Shown here piece after piece: positions 48,600-59,925 of a stretch of DNA of 64,000 nt. The stretch lies in NCBI RefSeq assembly GCF_001949145.1, contig NW_019091669.1:1-64000 (forward strand), read 5' to 3'. The DNA comes from Acanthaster planci. Taxonomy: Eukaryota; Echinodermata; Asteroidea; Valvatida; Acanthasteridae. The notes below the pieces were generated by a model, which was not told where the DNA came from, ran no database searches, and saw only the letters and a list, made by a program, of their open reading frames with translations. A program made the position numbers and the translations under genes. Each line of letters begins with the position of its first letter. The stretch's first letter is position 1.

Positions 48600-49180
48600 C
48601 CTCAGCACAAGCCAGGAGTGTTCAAGATCCTCTGCCTATGTGACAGATGCCTCAGAGAGACTGGCAGCGACCTCCCTACCAGATGCAATGGACACAAGGC
48701 CCTGTGTAGGAAAGGAGAGCTCAAAGAGTCTTCCACCATCAAGTACTTCCACACCAAAGACACCAGGTCAACTGGAGCCAAGCTGAACTCATCACCAGCA
48801 TTGAATATTTGTACCCTCGCCTCATCAGGGAAGCAATCAAAATCCTTGATCATATCACAGTTCCCTAAGACACCAGTTTCAACATCAGTGACAGTTGGTG
48901 ACCCATCCTCACACTCCAGTCCGACAGGTCTCCAATACCCTAGGACATGTTCCACCCAATGGGCCTTCCTCTGTACTATTCTCTGTCATGGTCTGCTGGA
49001 GTACACCTGGGTTAGATCCCGAGTTACATGTAGCATTGTCTACACAACTCACCTTCTCTGGACACCATATAAATCGCTTCACCACTGACCACGAACAGAG
49101 ATACCGTACACTGCCTGAAACGTTGAGTACCAATAACCCTCTGGTTCTCTTCAGAACCACACATACTGGTAATTTAATAC
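48600..49180 (+). pseudogene. Penelope-like element fragment with GIY-YIG endonuclease remnant
   Basis: The plus strand reads CDRCLRETGSDLPTRCNGHK then ALCRKGELKESS, corresponding to the YIGETGR-L-TR-EH...C-GEL-S block of the GIY-YIG nuclease in Penelope-like retroelements. After a frameshift it reads HQVNWSQAELITSIEYLYPR and LIREAIKI, then FNISDSW, the conserved I-W-x-x-A...YPRLIREAIEI...FN-D-W tail. The tyrosine and glycine of the YIG motif are lost. A TGCCTGAAACGTTGAG sequence at about 49,111 fits the untranslated tail of such elements. The reverse transcriptase is not present. Confidence 0.6.
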
Positions 49181-49559
49181 AAAAGAGATTTTTTGCTTGG
49201 TGCTACTGTAAACCGTTTGCTTAACTTACATGTATGTGTAAACCTAAAATGTGCACAAACCAGAAAGATGTGCAGAAATGTGTAAGAAACACAATGCTGA
49301 GGATGAACTACATGTACATGATTCTGATGGCAACGACAAAAATGGCAAATGGAGTGGACAGACAGCCCATATGCAGAAATAAAATTAATTTAACCCCATT
49401 TGCAACTGCTAACATGAAAGTGAATTTTGTAATGACTATTGACGTGAATTTGTGAAAGGCGTGGGCCCATGAAAATTGCTACAGTATATGCATGTATGAG
49501 AAAATGCGGTCCCCTTTTGGAGACTGCGCCAGTACGCTTTCATCTCAGCAGCACCTACT

Positions 49560-50040
49560 GTACATGTAGGTTGTGGAATGCCTTGCCCTAGGACATGAGA
49601 TTTGACCACTCATTGTATTCTTTTAAAACTAAACTTAAAACTTTCCTTTTTAATCAAGCATTTGGTAATTCTTAGTCCTTGTATTGTTTTTACATGTTCG
49701 TGTAACTTCTGCGGAAGGAGCTACTGCTGTGTGGTGTATACTATCTTAATTTGATAATCTGGTATGTGTTTTTTATTTATACTGTGCAGATTCCTTGCTA
49801 TGTATTTACAGATTTAGTTATGAGTTCTTTCAGTTAAAATATTTACGGTAAATACAACTAACGATACTTTAGTTGTTTCATTCTAGTTTTTTCTTAATTT
49901 TTTAGTTTATTTTGTGCTGGTCTTTTTATATTAATTTTAATTACTATTTTAACTATGTAATGCGCTTATGAGTAGGGGTGTCCCGGAGAAAGTGCAATAT
50001 AAATTTAATTATTATTTACTTATTTATTTATTTATTTAAA
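49560..50040 (+). mobile_element. 5'-truncated LINE, 3' end with ATTT-repeat tail
   Basis: Codons at 49,574-49,675 read WNALP, a stop, then DMRFDHSLYSFKTKLKTFLF and NQAFGNS with a final stop. This is the usual C-terminus of jockey/CR1-type reverse transcriptases. It is followed by about 360 bp of T-rich 3' UTR and a TTTA simple repeat at 50,013-50,040, as at the 3' end of such elements. Everything upstream is missing, consistent with 5' truncation at insertion. Confidence 0.8.
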
Positions 50041-50770
50041 TGTCCAGATTAATGACATATTAATATAAATTATTCCACACCCTACAAGTTGTCGTGTCAA
50101 ACAATTGTATCATTTAGCATTGTATTCTATCTAAATATTCTGAAAGTGTGCTTGAGATACATGTAGGGGCTACAAAAACCTATGCATTCAAGACACCACC
50201 CAGTATCATGAATACTGCATAGGCCTACATTGTATGAGGCACAGGCCGGCCCGTCGGCCACAATGATGCTCAGATACAAGGTACTATAGTGGTATTTTTC
50301 AAAATGTTTCAATAATTACCACAGACTTCAACCAACACTATATTGAACCATAAATTGAGTTTGGTGTGCTTTGTATAGGACACAAACTGTATTCTTATCC
50401 AAGTGCTAAGGAAAAAGTGGGCATTTACTACCAAAAAGCTACCAACCTGGGATTGCTATCACATCAATTAAGCATCACCAGACATGTACAAGTATAAACC
50501 TTCCAAAAATGTGTTATTAGATTTTGCTACCAAAGGTGGTACCAATATTGGCCTCTGGCCCATGGACTAGGTCCCTACATGTATATGCTTGCATTGTAGT
50601 CTTGATTACCTTGCTCTTTGCATTTCTTACATTATATGGAAACCAGGGGTGCGTTCAACTTACGCTAGCATTTGAGCAAACGTTTGAATGCTGTGCATCA
50701 TGCTACCAGTATGGACCGGAATGTGCCAAATGCTGTATACGTACATACATGTACGCTGCAGTTTGTTCAC

Positions 50771-51171
50771 ATGGCAGAAGACAGCAGCGTTAATCTTACT
50801 TGGTGTTGCCAGAATTTTGAAGAATTTATTACAGGCCAACTCGACGACTGTCACAATGTTCCTGATTTGGTTTCTGATATGATTGGGAAATTAGTTTAAG
50901 TCAATGAGTTCAGAGGAAGTTGAGAGTGAAGATTGCTGGATTATGTGTGAGTTGTGCAGGGGAAAATGCCATCTGCTGAGGAAATCATATTAGGGGCCAT
51001 TTTATTTACAAACTCGGACCAGAAACATTTTAAAATCAAGCTGAATTATATTTTGTTGCTTTCCTTCGATTTGCCACACTTTCGTCCTTTCAGGTTGAGT
51101 TTCAGGCCAGATTGAAGAGTTATAACCATCACTTTAGTCCTCAGCTTCCATCTATTTTAAAAGTCTGCTAA
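50771..51171 (+). CDS. possible two-exon small protein, unrecognised
   Basis: Exon A (50,771-50,893) begins CACATGG and encodes 41 residues, including NFEEFITGQLDD and NVPDLVSDMIGKL. It is followed by TTA|GTTTAAGT, a usable donor. An acceptor (TCCTTTCAG at 51,093) opens exon B (51,094-51,171) in the same phase, with VEFQARLKSYNHHFSPQLPS and a stop at 51,171, giving 66 residues. The peptide looks acidic-helical and protein-like but I do not recognise it. It may be the start of a longer gene or chance. Confidence 0.3.
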
Positions 51172-53410
51172 CCTTCACTAGGCTTAACACCTCTTCTACT
51201 ATTCTAGAGCGTTTGCCAAAGTTTGCTAACGCTGCCTATACATGTACTTGACACCAAACACGTTCCAGTTTGAAAATGTGTGCGTAAAAGATGCAACGTT
51301 TACATTGTTTGCTTGTGTGGAACGCAACCCTGGCTTCACTCCATGAACTAACGTTAGCCTATCTGCTAATGTTACACTTCATGTACACGTAAGACCCATA
51401 AAAAGGGCCCGCGGGAGTTCATTAGCCCAGGTTGGATGTTGTCTTCATTTCATTACGACTGACGTCCAGGTTCTAAGACTTCTGTACAAAACGACCACAA
51501 ACTTAGTTCTAGTTTGTTCTTGGTTTACCTTGCTGAAGAAACTAATTTTTCATGTTTACAAGTTCTTCCTGACCTTATCTATCCACCAGGGGGGGTAGGA
51601 ATTTCAGAACAAACCATGGACTGCAAAATCGAGGAAAATAAGTGAGAGAACACATTAAATTTGTGGACATAATTCATCCGTTCTTGAGTTGTAAAGTGCA
51701 CCCACATACAGGGATCCGAGCTGCGTGCATGCACTGGGTGTGCGCGATTTCCAGTGAAGGTCTATTGCACACCTGTTGCACGGAGGCCGTGACTGGTACC
51801 CGGTTTTAACTCATCTGCCGATATCAGAAAATTGCAGAACTTTCCATTTTTGTCATATCGGGGGCTTCAGACTGACCAATTAACCCCCTATTAAGCTATT
51901 GGTTACCCCTAAAAGGTTCCTTTATCTGTGCCAGTGTGTTCTGGAAAAGTTCTCCATCTCTAAAAGAAATATATTTGGTGTAACTTTTAAAATGGGACAA
52001 ATATGAGTAAATTGCTAGCAACAGAAATGCGCCAAAGCCTTGCTGGATAATACCCTCTCCCCTTGACACGGAACTGCCGGGAGTCCCTTAACTTCTATTG
52101 AATTTTGTGGACACCTTTTGTCAATTTTAAGTCCACCTGTTAACACATAATACATGCTAAAAAATGGCCAAGTTTTGTACAAATCATGAATTTTAGCTTT
52201 CCCGTAATGGCTGTAGTAAACTCAGCTTCCATGCAGGTAACTAGGCCAACTGTCACCAACCCACGCCCCAGCCTTGCCCGGCCCGATGTCATGTGTACTC
52301 GGCATGGAGATTAATGGAACTCAAGCTGAGAACCACATTTGTTTTCGAAACGAGTGCATTCGGTTAGACTTCAGTTTCGGTTCCAGTCAAAACATGTAGT
52401 TTTGATGTGCGTGTACGCAGCTCGGAATCTCGTGCATCAGGTAGTTGTGCGCATACACAGTACAAACTACTGCACTGGAGAACAGCTGAACCTGCGTACC
52501 ACAATGGCAAGAATTAATGTTACTTCAGACTTCATTTTCCCGTTTTTGCCTTTGGTGGTGTTGAATTCTTATCCCACCACCTATGGAGATAAGGACGCAT
52601 AGGAGTTACAGACATGAAATTGGCTCCTTGGAAAACATAGAAGTGTTGAAAATTTCAGTTACAAAATTTTTCACCCGATTTTTCATACTTTATATCCTAG
52701 ACTCCCTCCGTAACGTAGAACGGTCAGGGAGTCCACCTGGGGTAGGGAGTTCATTACCTTTAGCACCCTGTTCTTATAATATAATAAGGAAACAAAGTTC
52801 ACTTAATCAAACTTACTGACATTAGGGCATGTAAGGTACTATTACTCAATCCTGATAGGCTTAGTCTAGGTAAGTTTTGACAATACTTAAGCAAGAAAAC
52901 CACAAATTTCTAACCCACGTTTGGAAAAAGACAACTGCTCGGCTTAGTCGAATCATGCCATTTTGTTTCTCGCCTGGTTACCCGACTCAGGCATTTTGGA
53001 TTCATCAAAACAAATCTCCATCCAGGTCCAGACTACATTCGCTAATTTGTCATTCACCACTCTTCGGGGCAGTCATCTGGTCATGTACGCTGCAGTTTTA
53101 CTCCAAAGTTTCCTTCAAAACCAAATGCCCTGTTCTCTTCATTTGTGATATGAAACTCATTGAGAGGATATCACCAACAACTTTTTTTAGATAGTGTTTT
53201 GAAAAAGTGGAATTTGTTCCCTTATTATAGGTACAGGTTGCTAAGTAAAGGTAATTGAACACCATGTATCCTGGCATAACCGAGATATATATGCAACCAT
53301 ACGTATGAAGCCAAACCATGATGGTTGTGTTTGTATTGCACATGCCCAATGTGTATTAGACTTGCGTTGCAGCCCTTCATTGTTATATCAACAGTAAAAA
53401 CACCATCAAT
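51172..53410. other. intergenic DNA, weak repeat matches only
   Basis: The block near 51,590-51,690 resembles 38,477-38,590 (shared AATTCATCCNTTC word and parallel order), so it is a diverged dispersed repeat. A small hairpin GACTCCCT...AGGGAGTC lies at about 52,700-52,733. Open frames here are not recognised. Confidence 0.4.
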
Positions 53411-53418
53411 TTGTGTGA

Positions 53419-53517
53419 ATTGCGGTAGTCAAGCGGTTACGGCATAATAGTTTGTGATGCATGGGGTGTGGGTTCGAATCACGGGTCGGAATTGTGGGCA
53501 GGGAGGTTTTTTTTTTT
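53419..53517 (+). repeat. tRNA-derived SINE head or tRNA pseudogene
   Basis: There is a good polymerase III A box, TAGTCAAGCGG (53,426-53,436), and a perfect B box, GGTTCGAATC (53,471-53,480), at tRNA-like spacing. The body resembles a Leu/Ser-type tRNA. The T-stem and acceptor stem no longer pair properly, and the region ends in a T run at 53,507-53,517. A SINE or retropseudogene is more likely than a working tRNA. Confidence 0.6.
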
Positions 53518-54338
53518 AAAGGAAAATAAAGCCCAAATCAAATGTTATTGGAGCCTAATTTCACACATGAAGTTTTTATGGTTGGTTGAGCATCAAGATG
53601 TCTTGCATTGTGCATGGTTGTGAACCGTGGTTTGGCTTCATATGTGTGATCGGCATATATAGCTCCATAACCTACATGTACATCACCATGCAACTTGCAA
53701 GCCTACTCCTTCGTCACACATACTACGGCCCAGTCCCGATTAACACTGAAACAGTGATTTCTTCCGATCAAGTTTATCCAGGATGTCCAGGGATATAATC
53801 AGACATGCATCCGCTGGATCTTATGGGCTGAAATCGCACCAGTATGCTCACTACTTTAATACTTACGCTGCTAACTACACCCTAGGTTGCTATTTGCAGA
53901 CAACTCTCCTTTTAGGCCTACTTCAATACTTGTTTGGAGGATAGGAAAATATGTCGCCTGCAGTAAGCGTTTTTCCCGTCCGGACGAATTTTAGCCCGAA
54001 TTGCACATTTCACAGACTCCTTTGTATGTTTAAGTCACGGTAACCCGTACGGAGAACCTGTCTAGTTTGCACTCAGACTTCAGTACATACGAATTTAGTA
54101 CAGATCCGCAAGAGTACCTGTCGATCGTGGAAAGTTAGGCTGTTTTGTGTCGCAGCTATTACGCAACGCCTATCCAGTCTTAATCATTTAATACGGCGAT
54201 CGTTGAACATGTAACGCGGCTTGCTCTCTGTGACGTGACACGAAACAGCCGTCAGTTTTGTTGAAGGGTCCAGTCTACTAATTCAAAATTCAAGCTCCAT
54301 TGAAAACAGTGTAAAATCAGCACTAATCAGGGCCCAAT

Positions 54339-54372
54339 NNNNNNNNNNNNNNNNNNNNNNNNNNNNNNNNNN
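54339..54372. other. assembly gap (34 N)
   Basis: Thirty-four undetermined bases. The left side of the gap ends in GGGCCCAAT, the start of the repeat family seen at 22,290, 34,651 and 58,117, so the gap probably reflects a collapsed or unresolved repeat copy. Confidence 0.95.
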
Positions 54373-54879
54373 ATTACATTTTTACAAAACAAAATCACCC
54401 CCCAAAAAGTGATTTTTCCAACGTCTGATTGCAGCCAGTTTTTCATGTGGCAACCCTCAACTTTCTCGGGCACTTAGGACCATTTTTTTAACCGTAGTTT
54501 TTAGCCCTTCTGCTCTCATATGAAAGCTCAAAGACCCAGGGAGTTCATCCCGGCAACGATTTACACAATCTCACCATTTTGGGGGCCAAACAATCTCTTT
54601 TTTCAAAAGATACTGTTGGGGGGGCACTTTTAATGCTAATGAGCTGGCCAGAAATTCTCACTTGAATTAGTGGGCTGCACCCTGAAGTCGGACCAAAATT
54701 CGTCCGTTGGGGATGGGAAATTTCGCAAACTGCATGCAGGCAGCATTTTTCTTCCCAAGCAAAAGGCGAGGATGGGGGGAAGTTAGCAGCATACGCCGGG
54801 CCCTGTTTATGGGTCTACATGAAAGTTGGTCACCATGACATGATTGGAAAAGGCCTATTAGTAGGTTGGTAGTAAGCCT

Positions 54880-54953
54880 ATTCCTCTTTTTTGATTTTGT
54901 TTTCGATTTTGGACGGGATTGTCCCGCCCAAAATCGAAAAAGACTGAGGAATA
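54880..54953. repeat. short strong hairpin
   Basis: CGATTTTGGACGGGA, a three-base loop TTG, then TCCCGCCCAAAATCG gives a 15-bp stem with one mismatch. The flanks ATTCCTC and GAGGAAT extend it. It is a near-perfect palindrome of unknown origin, possibly a tiny foldback element. Confidence 0.7.
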
Positions 54954-55339
54954 CCAACGTTCCACTCAGCAGAGCAAGACCATATTATTCTGGGAAAACA
55001 ACTATTTCTACCTCCATGCCTGTAGCATGGAGGAAGGAACGTAGGGACATGCATAAATGAGTGAGGGTGCTATTCAGTTGGGAACTCATTTTCTGAAATA
55101 GGGAACAAGCCAAAATCTAATTTTCATTGAAATAAGGCATGAATAAGAACAAAGATTTTATGAAAATATGGATTTAAGCTTTTCAGTCAAAATCCACACT
55201 CATTTATGTGTACAAAAATCCAGTTTGCTCTGCATTACATGTACAAAAAAGTCCCAAAACATCTCAAAATGCCCGGCTCTGTTTATTCCTCACGGAGGAA
55301 TAAGAACACCCTTTAAATCAGTGTCTCTTTGCTTTGCAG

Positions 55340-55547
55340 GGCCCGATGGAATCCAAACTTGTATCAAAATGTTTTTTATGACACTCTCTCCAAGATCCTG
55401 TCAAAAGGAAAACAGAAAAAGTATACTGTTTTCCACTGCCATTTTGGAAAATGTGTAAAGGAATCAGTAATAGCATTCGTTTTCAAGCGAAATGGAACAA
55501 ACATTCAAATCCCTGTTTCTGTTGAACAAAGAAAAATTTTATTTTAA
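55340..55547 (+). CDS. possible terminal exon, unrecognised
   Basis: After TTTGCAG at 55,339 the frame from 55,341 encodes ARWNPNLYQNVFYDTLSKIL, then KKYTVFHCHFGKCVKES and NGTNIQIPVSVEQRKILF before TAA at 55,545-55,547. The peptide has a balanced, protein-like composition and stays open for 68 codons. I do not recognise a family and found no convincing upstream exon. It could be a decayed transposon ORF. Confidence 0.28.
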
Positions 55548-57240
55548 AGAGGTGCATTCAGTCGTATAAAGTCGGTGTTCAGTTTCCTAATATTGCACTG
55601 GTTTAGTGTATTGAGATTCATTTTTGCTTGAAATTGAATGCACCTCTGCCATCCTTCATTCATCTTCATTTGAACTCAAGCTATTTCACAATATGCAGGC
55701 AATTTTGCCTTTGTGTTATTTAAGGTACGGTGTATGCCTGGTCAAGAAATGGAATTTGTTTGTGTCCTAACACTTACACATGTTTACACATGTTTAGTTG
55801 ATTGGTTAAATGTTTGAATATATACATGATTGAAATAAACCATAGGCTGTCATTAAAACTACTGACTGTTGCAAGAAACCTATCAACAGCAGCGCTGAGG
55901 GAACCTTCCTTCTTGTGCTGCTTTCAATCATAGAAACCCTGTATATTCTCACCGTTTGATAACAAACACTATAAGCATTCATGAGTAACATGACATTTAT
56001 TATCAACGTGGTGTCATGATGTGTGTAACCTTGTATTTTCTGATCAACTGAATGTATATTTTACGATTTTAAATTACGGCAAATGAAAATGAATACTTAC
56101 TTTCGAAGGGTCACGGTACAAGACAGATTTTCAGCGAATGAGAATGCATATTTGTTGTAATTGGCAATAAATATGTCGATCTGAAATCCCAATCACGTAC
56201 TTGTAACCTCTTTTTTTAAATGCACATTCATTTATTTGGAGGATGCAAAACAAAGTTGAATGATTGTTATTACAAATATGAAACCAGATTTTAAGTTGTT
56301 TTCAAAATCTATGCTACATGTAAATTGAAATTTATTTCACAAATTCAATTGAGCATTTTCTGAAATTGGCCGGGAAAACCTATAGTTGAAAAATTTATGA
56401 GCCTCTCTACCTAAGGCACCAAGCATCCCAAACCAAGGCTTCTGCACTGCGTTTATTCTCATGCATGAGAGTAAGCGCATGAGAATATGCACAAGGCATC
56501 AACAGGGGAAATAGCATAGGAACACTTAGCTGTGATGAATGCTTGAATCTCGAAGAGTGACCCTGCACTGCATAATTTACAACTTTTCTGGACTGTTTGT
56601 GTGAAATTATGGAGAGAGTCATCCCAATCCAAACTTCATTGAAAGACTGCTGAAAGGGGGCAAACATTCCACAGGAGGGAATTAATTTCCACATTGTGAA
56701 TGGAGGTGGGATGAGCCATGGAACAACCCCTTGTTTATAAAAGATTCCAAGAATTATTATTGGAAAGGGGTTGAAATGCAGCTCTTTTTACAAAATACTG
56801 AACAAAATGCTGATATCCTACACCCTCAGTTTCACAACATGCCCCAACCAAGAATGAGCATTTTTTCTCCTGGCATCCCATCTAATCCATTTTTTTTCTT
56901 AACAGAATATATACTGTAAAACTGAAAGATTGGATTTAAGACACTTGATTGCCTGAAACAGCAGTTACAGTAAATACATCTATGATACAGATCATACAAT
57001 AATACAAGGATATGTTCGTAACAGGTCTTTCTTTATTCAAACATCCATCACCAAAAATATAAATTGCATATGTATATTATATTAAGCAGTACTACACTAA
57101 CGTGTACAATAATGCATCAAAATATCACCCTCATCTATTCACTCTCTCTGTGAACTAGACACATTTAAAACTTAAAAAAGGAAATGTTCAACAATAAATT
57201 CTGACATTGTCCAAAAAAGAACCACAGACCATATATATAA
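55548..57240. other. intergenic DNA, nothing recognised
   Basis: Only short unrecognised frames, including a 95-codon minus frame at 56,407-56,694. No terminal repeats or RNA genes were seen. Confidence 0.4.
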
Positions 57241-57269
57241 AATAATGAAATATATATATGTATTTTTTG

Positions 57270-57430
57270 CCTTTGAGATAGATTCTGCCAGGATCGAAAC
57301 GTCAGGCTCTTCTTGTTTTGTGAAAAATAAAGAATTACCAAAGAACACCCAAACCTAGCTTCAACAAGCAGATAAAAAGAGTTTTCCATAACGGACCTTT
57401 GTTTTACCAGTTTCTGGTGTGGTTGTGTTA
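57270..57430 (+). repeat. possible Penelope-like 3' tail
   Basis: GCCAGGATCGAAACGTCAGG near 57,287 resembles the GAAACGTC-containing tails often found after the endonuclease of Penelope-like elements. No coding part is attached. The call is tentative. Confidence 0.25.
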
Positions 57431-57916
57431 CAAAATTCAATTCATCTACCAGTGGTGTAAAACACTGACTTCTATAGTCACTAATTTCATGACTTTCCTA
57501 TGCTTAATGGTGGCTTCTTTAGTAGAGAAATAGGAAAATGTGAAACTAAACAATTATTTCTCTCTTCCAAACTTCATGTTCTAATGAAATCAATGTTTCA
57601 AAATTTGTAATCAGGAAATGACAAGGGCATTCATTTCTTATTTATCACAACTGAACTGAATGAGGAATTAAATCATAAACTCTACACAATCAACTTTTTC
57701 CTTACATTAATTTTTATCTCAACCATTAACCACAGTCCCAATAGTGGTGAACAAAGTAACACACAATTAAGGGCAGTTAATTACCTGATAACACACATCC
57801 ATGTACATAGGTATCACAAATTCTTCACAAAATATCCTGCGCATTTTAAATACACGATGTACTATTGTTTCTCCAAAAGAAATCCGCCTTACACAAATGA
57901 CCAAAAAATTACATCA

Positions 57917-57965
57917 CTACTTGAAATAATTAAATGTGTCAGGTTTCTTTGGGTCACGGTATTTC
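57917..57965 (-). CDS. exon-like 15-codon C-terminus, unassigned
   Basis: On the minus strand CTTTCCAG is followed by the frame KYRDPKKPDTFNYFK and a stop. The sequence looks like a charged, conserved protein end, but no upstream exon could be placed before transaldolase begins at 59,765. I do not recognise it and it may be chance. Confidence 0.15.
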
Positions 57966-58116
57966 CTGGAAAGAAGCAATATAGCTCATCTGTATGGTTT
58001 TACCAAGTCAAGGAATGTCATGATAACTAATCAATCAACTAACTACCACTATAAAAGATTCCATGAAAATATCTTACATGTGTGAATTCTGCTGTGTTAC
58101 TGTTACCTGCTCATCT

Positions 58117-58170
58117 AGGCCCAATTTCATGGAGCTGTTTTACCATTTCATGGCAGTACTTGGCAGTACT
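58117..58170 (+). repeat. GGGCCCAATTTCA family, partial copy
   Basis: AGGCCCAATTTCATGGAGCT at 58,117 matches the start of the repeats at 22,290 and 34,651, with one base of the GGGCCC lost. The far end is not identified. Confidence 0.4.
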
Positions 58171-59532
58171 TGTGGTTGTGTGTGAGCGCACACTGAGATT
58201 TCTATTGTTACACATACTATTATCATGCCCTGTCATCTTTTTTTTGTTTTATATTCTCCTTTTTTCTTGTAAACTTTTTCCCCACAAGTGGCCATTCCCC
58301 CCCTCCCACAACACCCATGCATGTACATGTATGCATCTCAACAGTTAACCAACTCCCGTGCACTAAATGAAAAGCAGAAATTACTTATATCTCTGAGTGA
58401 TGTGACAACAGACTTATATGCACAAGTTTTCCTCCATTCATGAATACTCCCCTAACCTCAAGACAGATGGATCCACGAGTGTGTCACGGGACATCTGACT
58501 TCAGGAAACCCATCCCTGGACCTCTCTTCTCTTAGCAACCATCAAAGCACAAGATACAAAGACATTTAAATGGAAGGGCCAGTCACACTGACATGCATTG
58601 ATTTGCTTGCTAACTGGTACATACATGTACATTTACATGCTTGTAGTATGTATGTGTATTGCCGAAACCTGAATGACTACCAAAATGCATGTAAATTTAC
58701 AAGAATGTTTACAACATGCTCATAAGCAAAGCATAACATCACTAATAGTTACCAGATTATGCCATAAATGTAAAATGTAGGCTACCCATGAACGATGCGG
58801 ACTGTGCCATGTGTTGGCAATGGTTCCATTGTATGACTTTTCTTCAACATATGAGTTCTTATTAGACTTGAAACAAGTCCACTTTTGCATTGACCACATC
58901 ACACATCCTGGTGGTGTTCATACTGAACTGAAATTGTACTCCATTTCTCATGTTTGAACTAGTACATGTAGCTCTGGGTCTTACATCAACCCATTGCATT
59001 ACCAACTTTCTATTAGCCTATTGTGTCTGCATAAAATACTCATTCTATCCTGGAGCAATATTCAGTTTTAATCTGTCAACTCTTGAACTTCTTAAAAATA
59101 AATCATTCCAATTTATCTTAAGAATAATTCTTGGAATTGTTTCTTCCTTATTTTTGAAGTTTCTTTTTTTTATTACCAAGGAGATTGATGCTAAAAATTT
59201 GTGCATGTACAAGTAATTAGGTAACTGTGACATAATCATAAGTCCTAAACATGTTTAAAGCAACGTTGTCAGGTTGTAATGTTTGGTAAAACTGTACAGA
59301 AATTTCGGAAACCAAGGGGGGATGTTTGGATGTTCAGTACAGTGGCATTCGATATGGCACCATTCCACTTTATATTAAAGAACTGAATCTATTTAAGCAA
59401 TGAATCACTGTCGTGTTACAATTAATCTAGTATTTTGATACTGAAAAAAATACATGTACATGTAGTATACAATGCATAGCATAAGCACCAGACAAAAACA
59501 GTTGACCTACTTCTGGGATCTATTTCATTCTA
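58171..59532. other. intergenic DNA between hyccin and transaldolase, nothing recognised
   Basis: ACATGTAC words occur at 58,321, 58,624 and 59,453. Frames are short and AT-rich. No gene is supported. Confidence 0.4.
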
Positions 59533-59538
59533 TTTATT
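59533..59538 (-). terminator. candidate polyadenylation signal for transaldolase
   Basis: AATAAA on the minus strand lies about 230 bp downstream of the transaldolase stop codon. It is the nearest canonical hexamer at a reasonable 3' UTR length. Confidence 0.4.
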
Positions 59539-59764
59539 GTACCATAAGAAAATTCTCAATCAAGTTACAAGTACATGTGAAATCTGTCATTCAACATTAA
59601 GTGTAAACACCAGTTATGACGGACAAAGATGCAGGGTTTTTATACACCAAAATGATGTATTTGTACTTTCAGTCACTGAATTGTATTGCTGAAGATTTGC
59701 TTGAAACTACATGAGACTTGAAGATCGCTGAAGTTTCTGTAACTGGCCTGGTCATTTGTTCTGA

Positions 59765-59925
59765 CTAATTAAGTTTTTCCTTCAGCATATTTTCAAGCTT
59801 AATGGCATCGGCTGCAAAGTTGCGGATGCCATCAGAGAGTTTCTCTACAGCCATCCGATCTTCATTGTGAAGCCAGCGGAACTGCTGCTCACTGAGGGTC
59901 AGCTTTTCTATAGCTGAGTCTTGGG
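59765..59925 (-). CDS. TALDO1: transaldolase last exon
   Basis: It encodes [20 protein letters not shown] through [20 protein letters not shown] and [12 protein letters not shown], with TAG at 59,765-59,767. The acceptor is ATTACCAG. The [20 protein letters not shown] helix is characteristic of the family. Confidence 0.97.
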
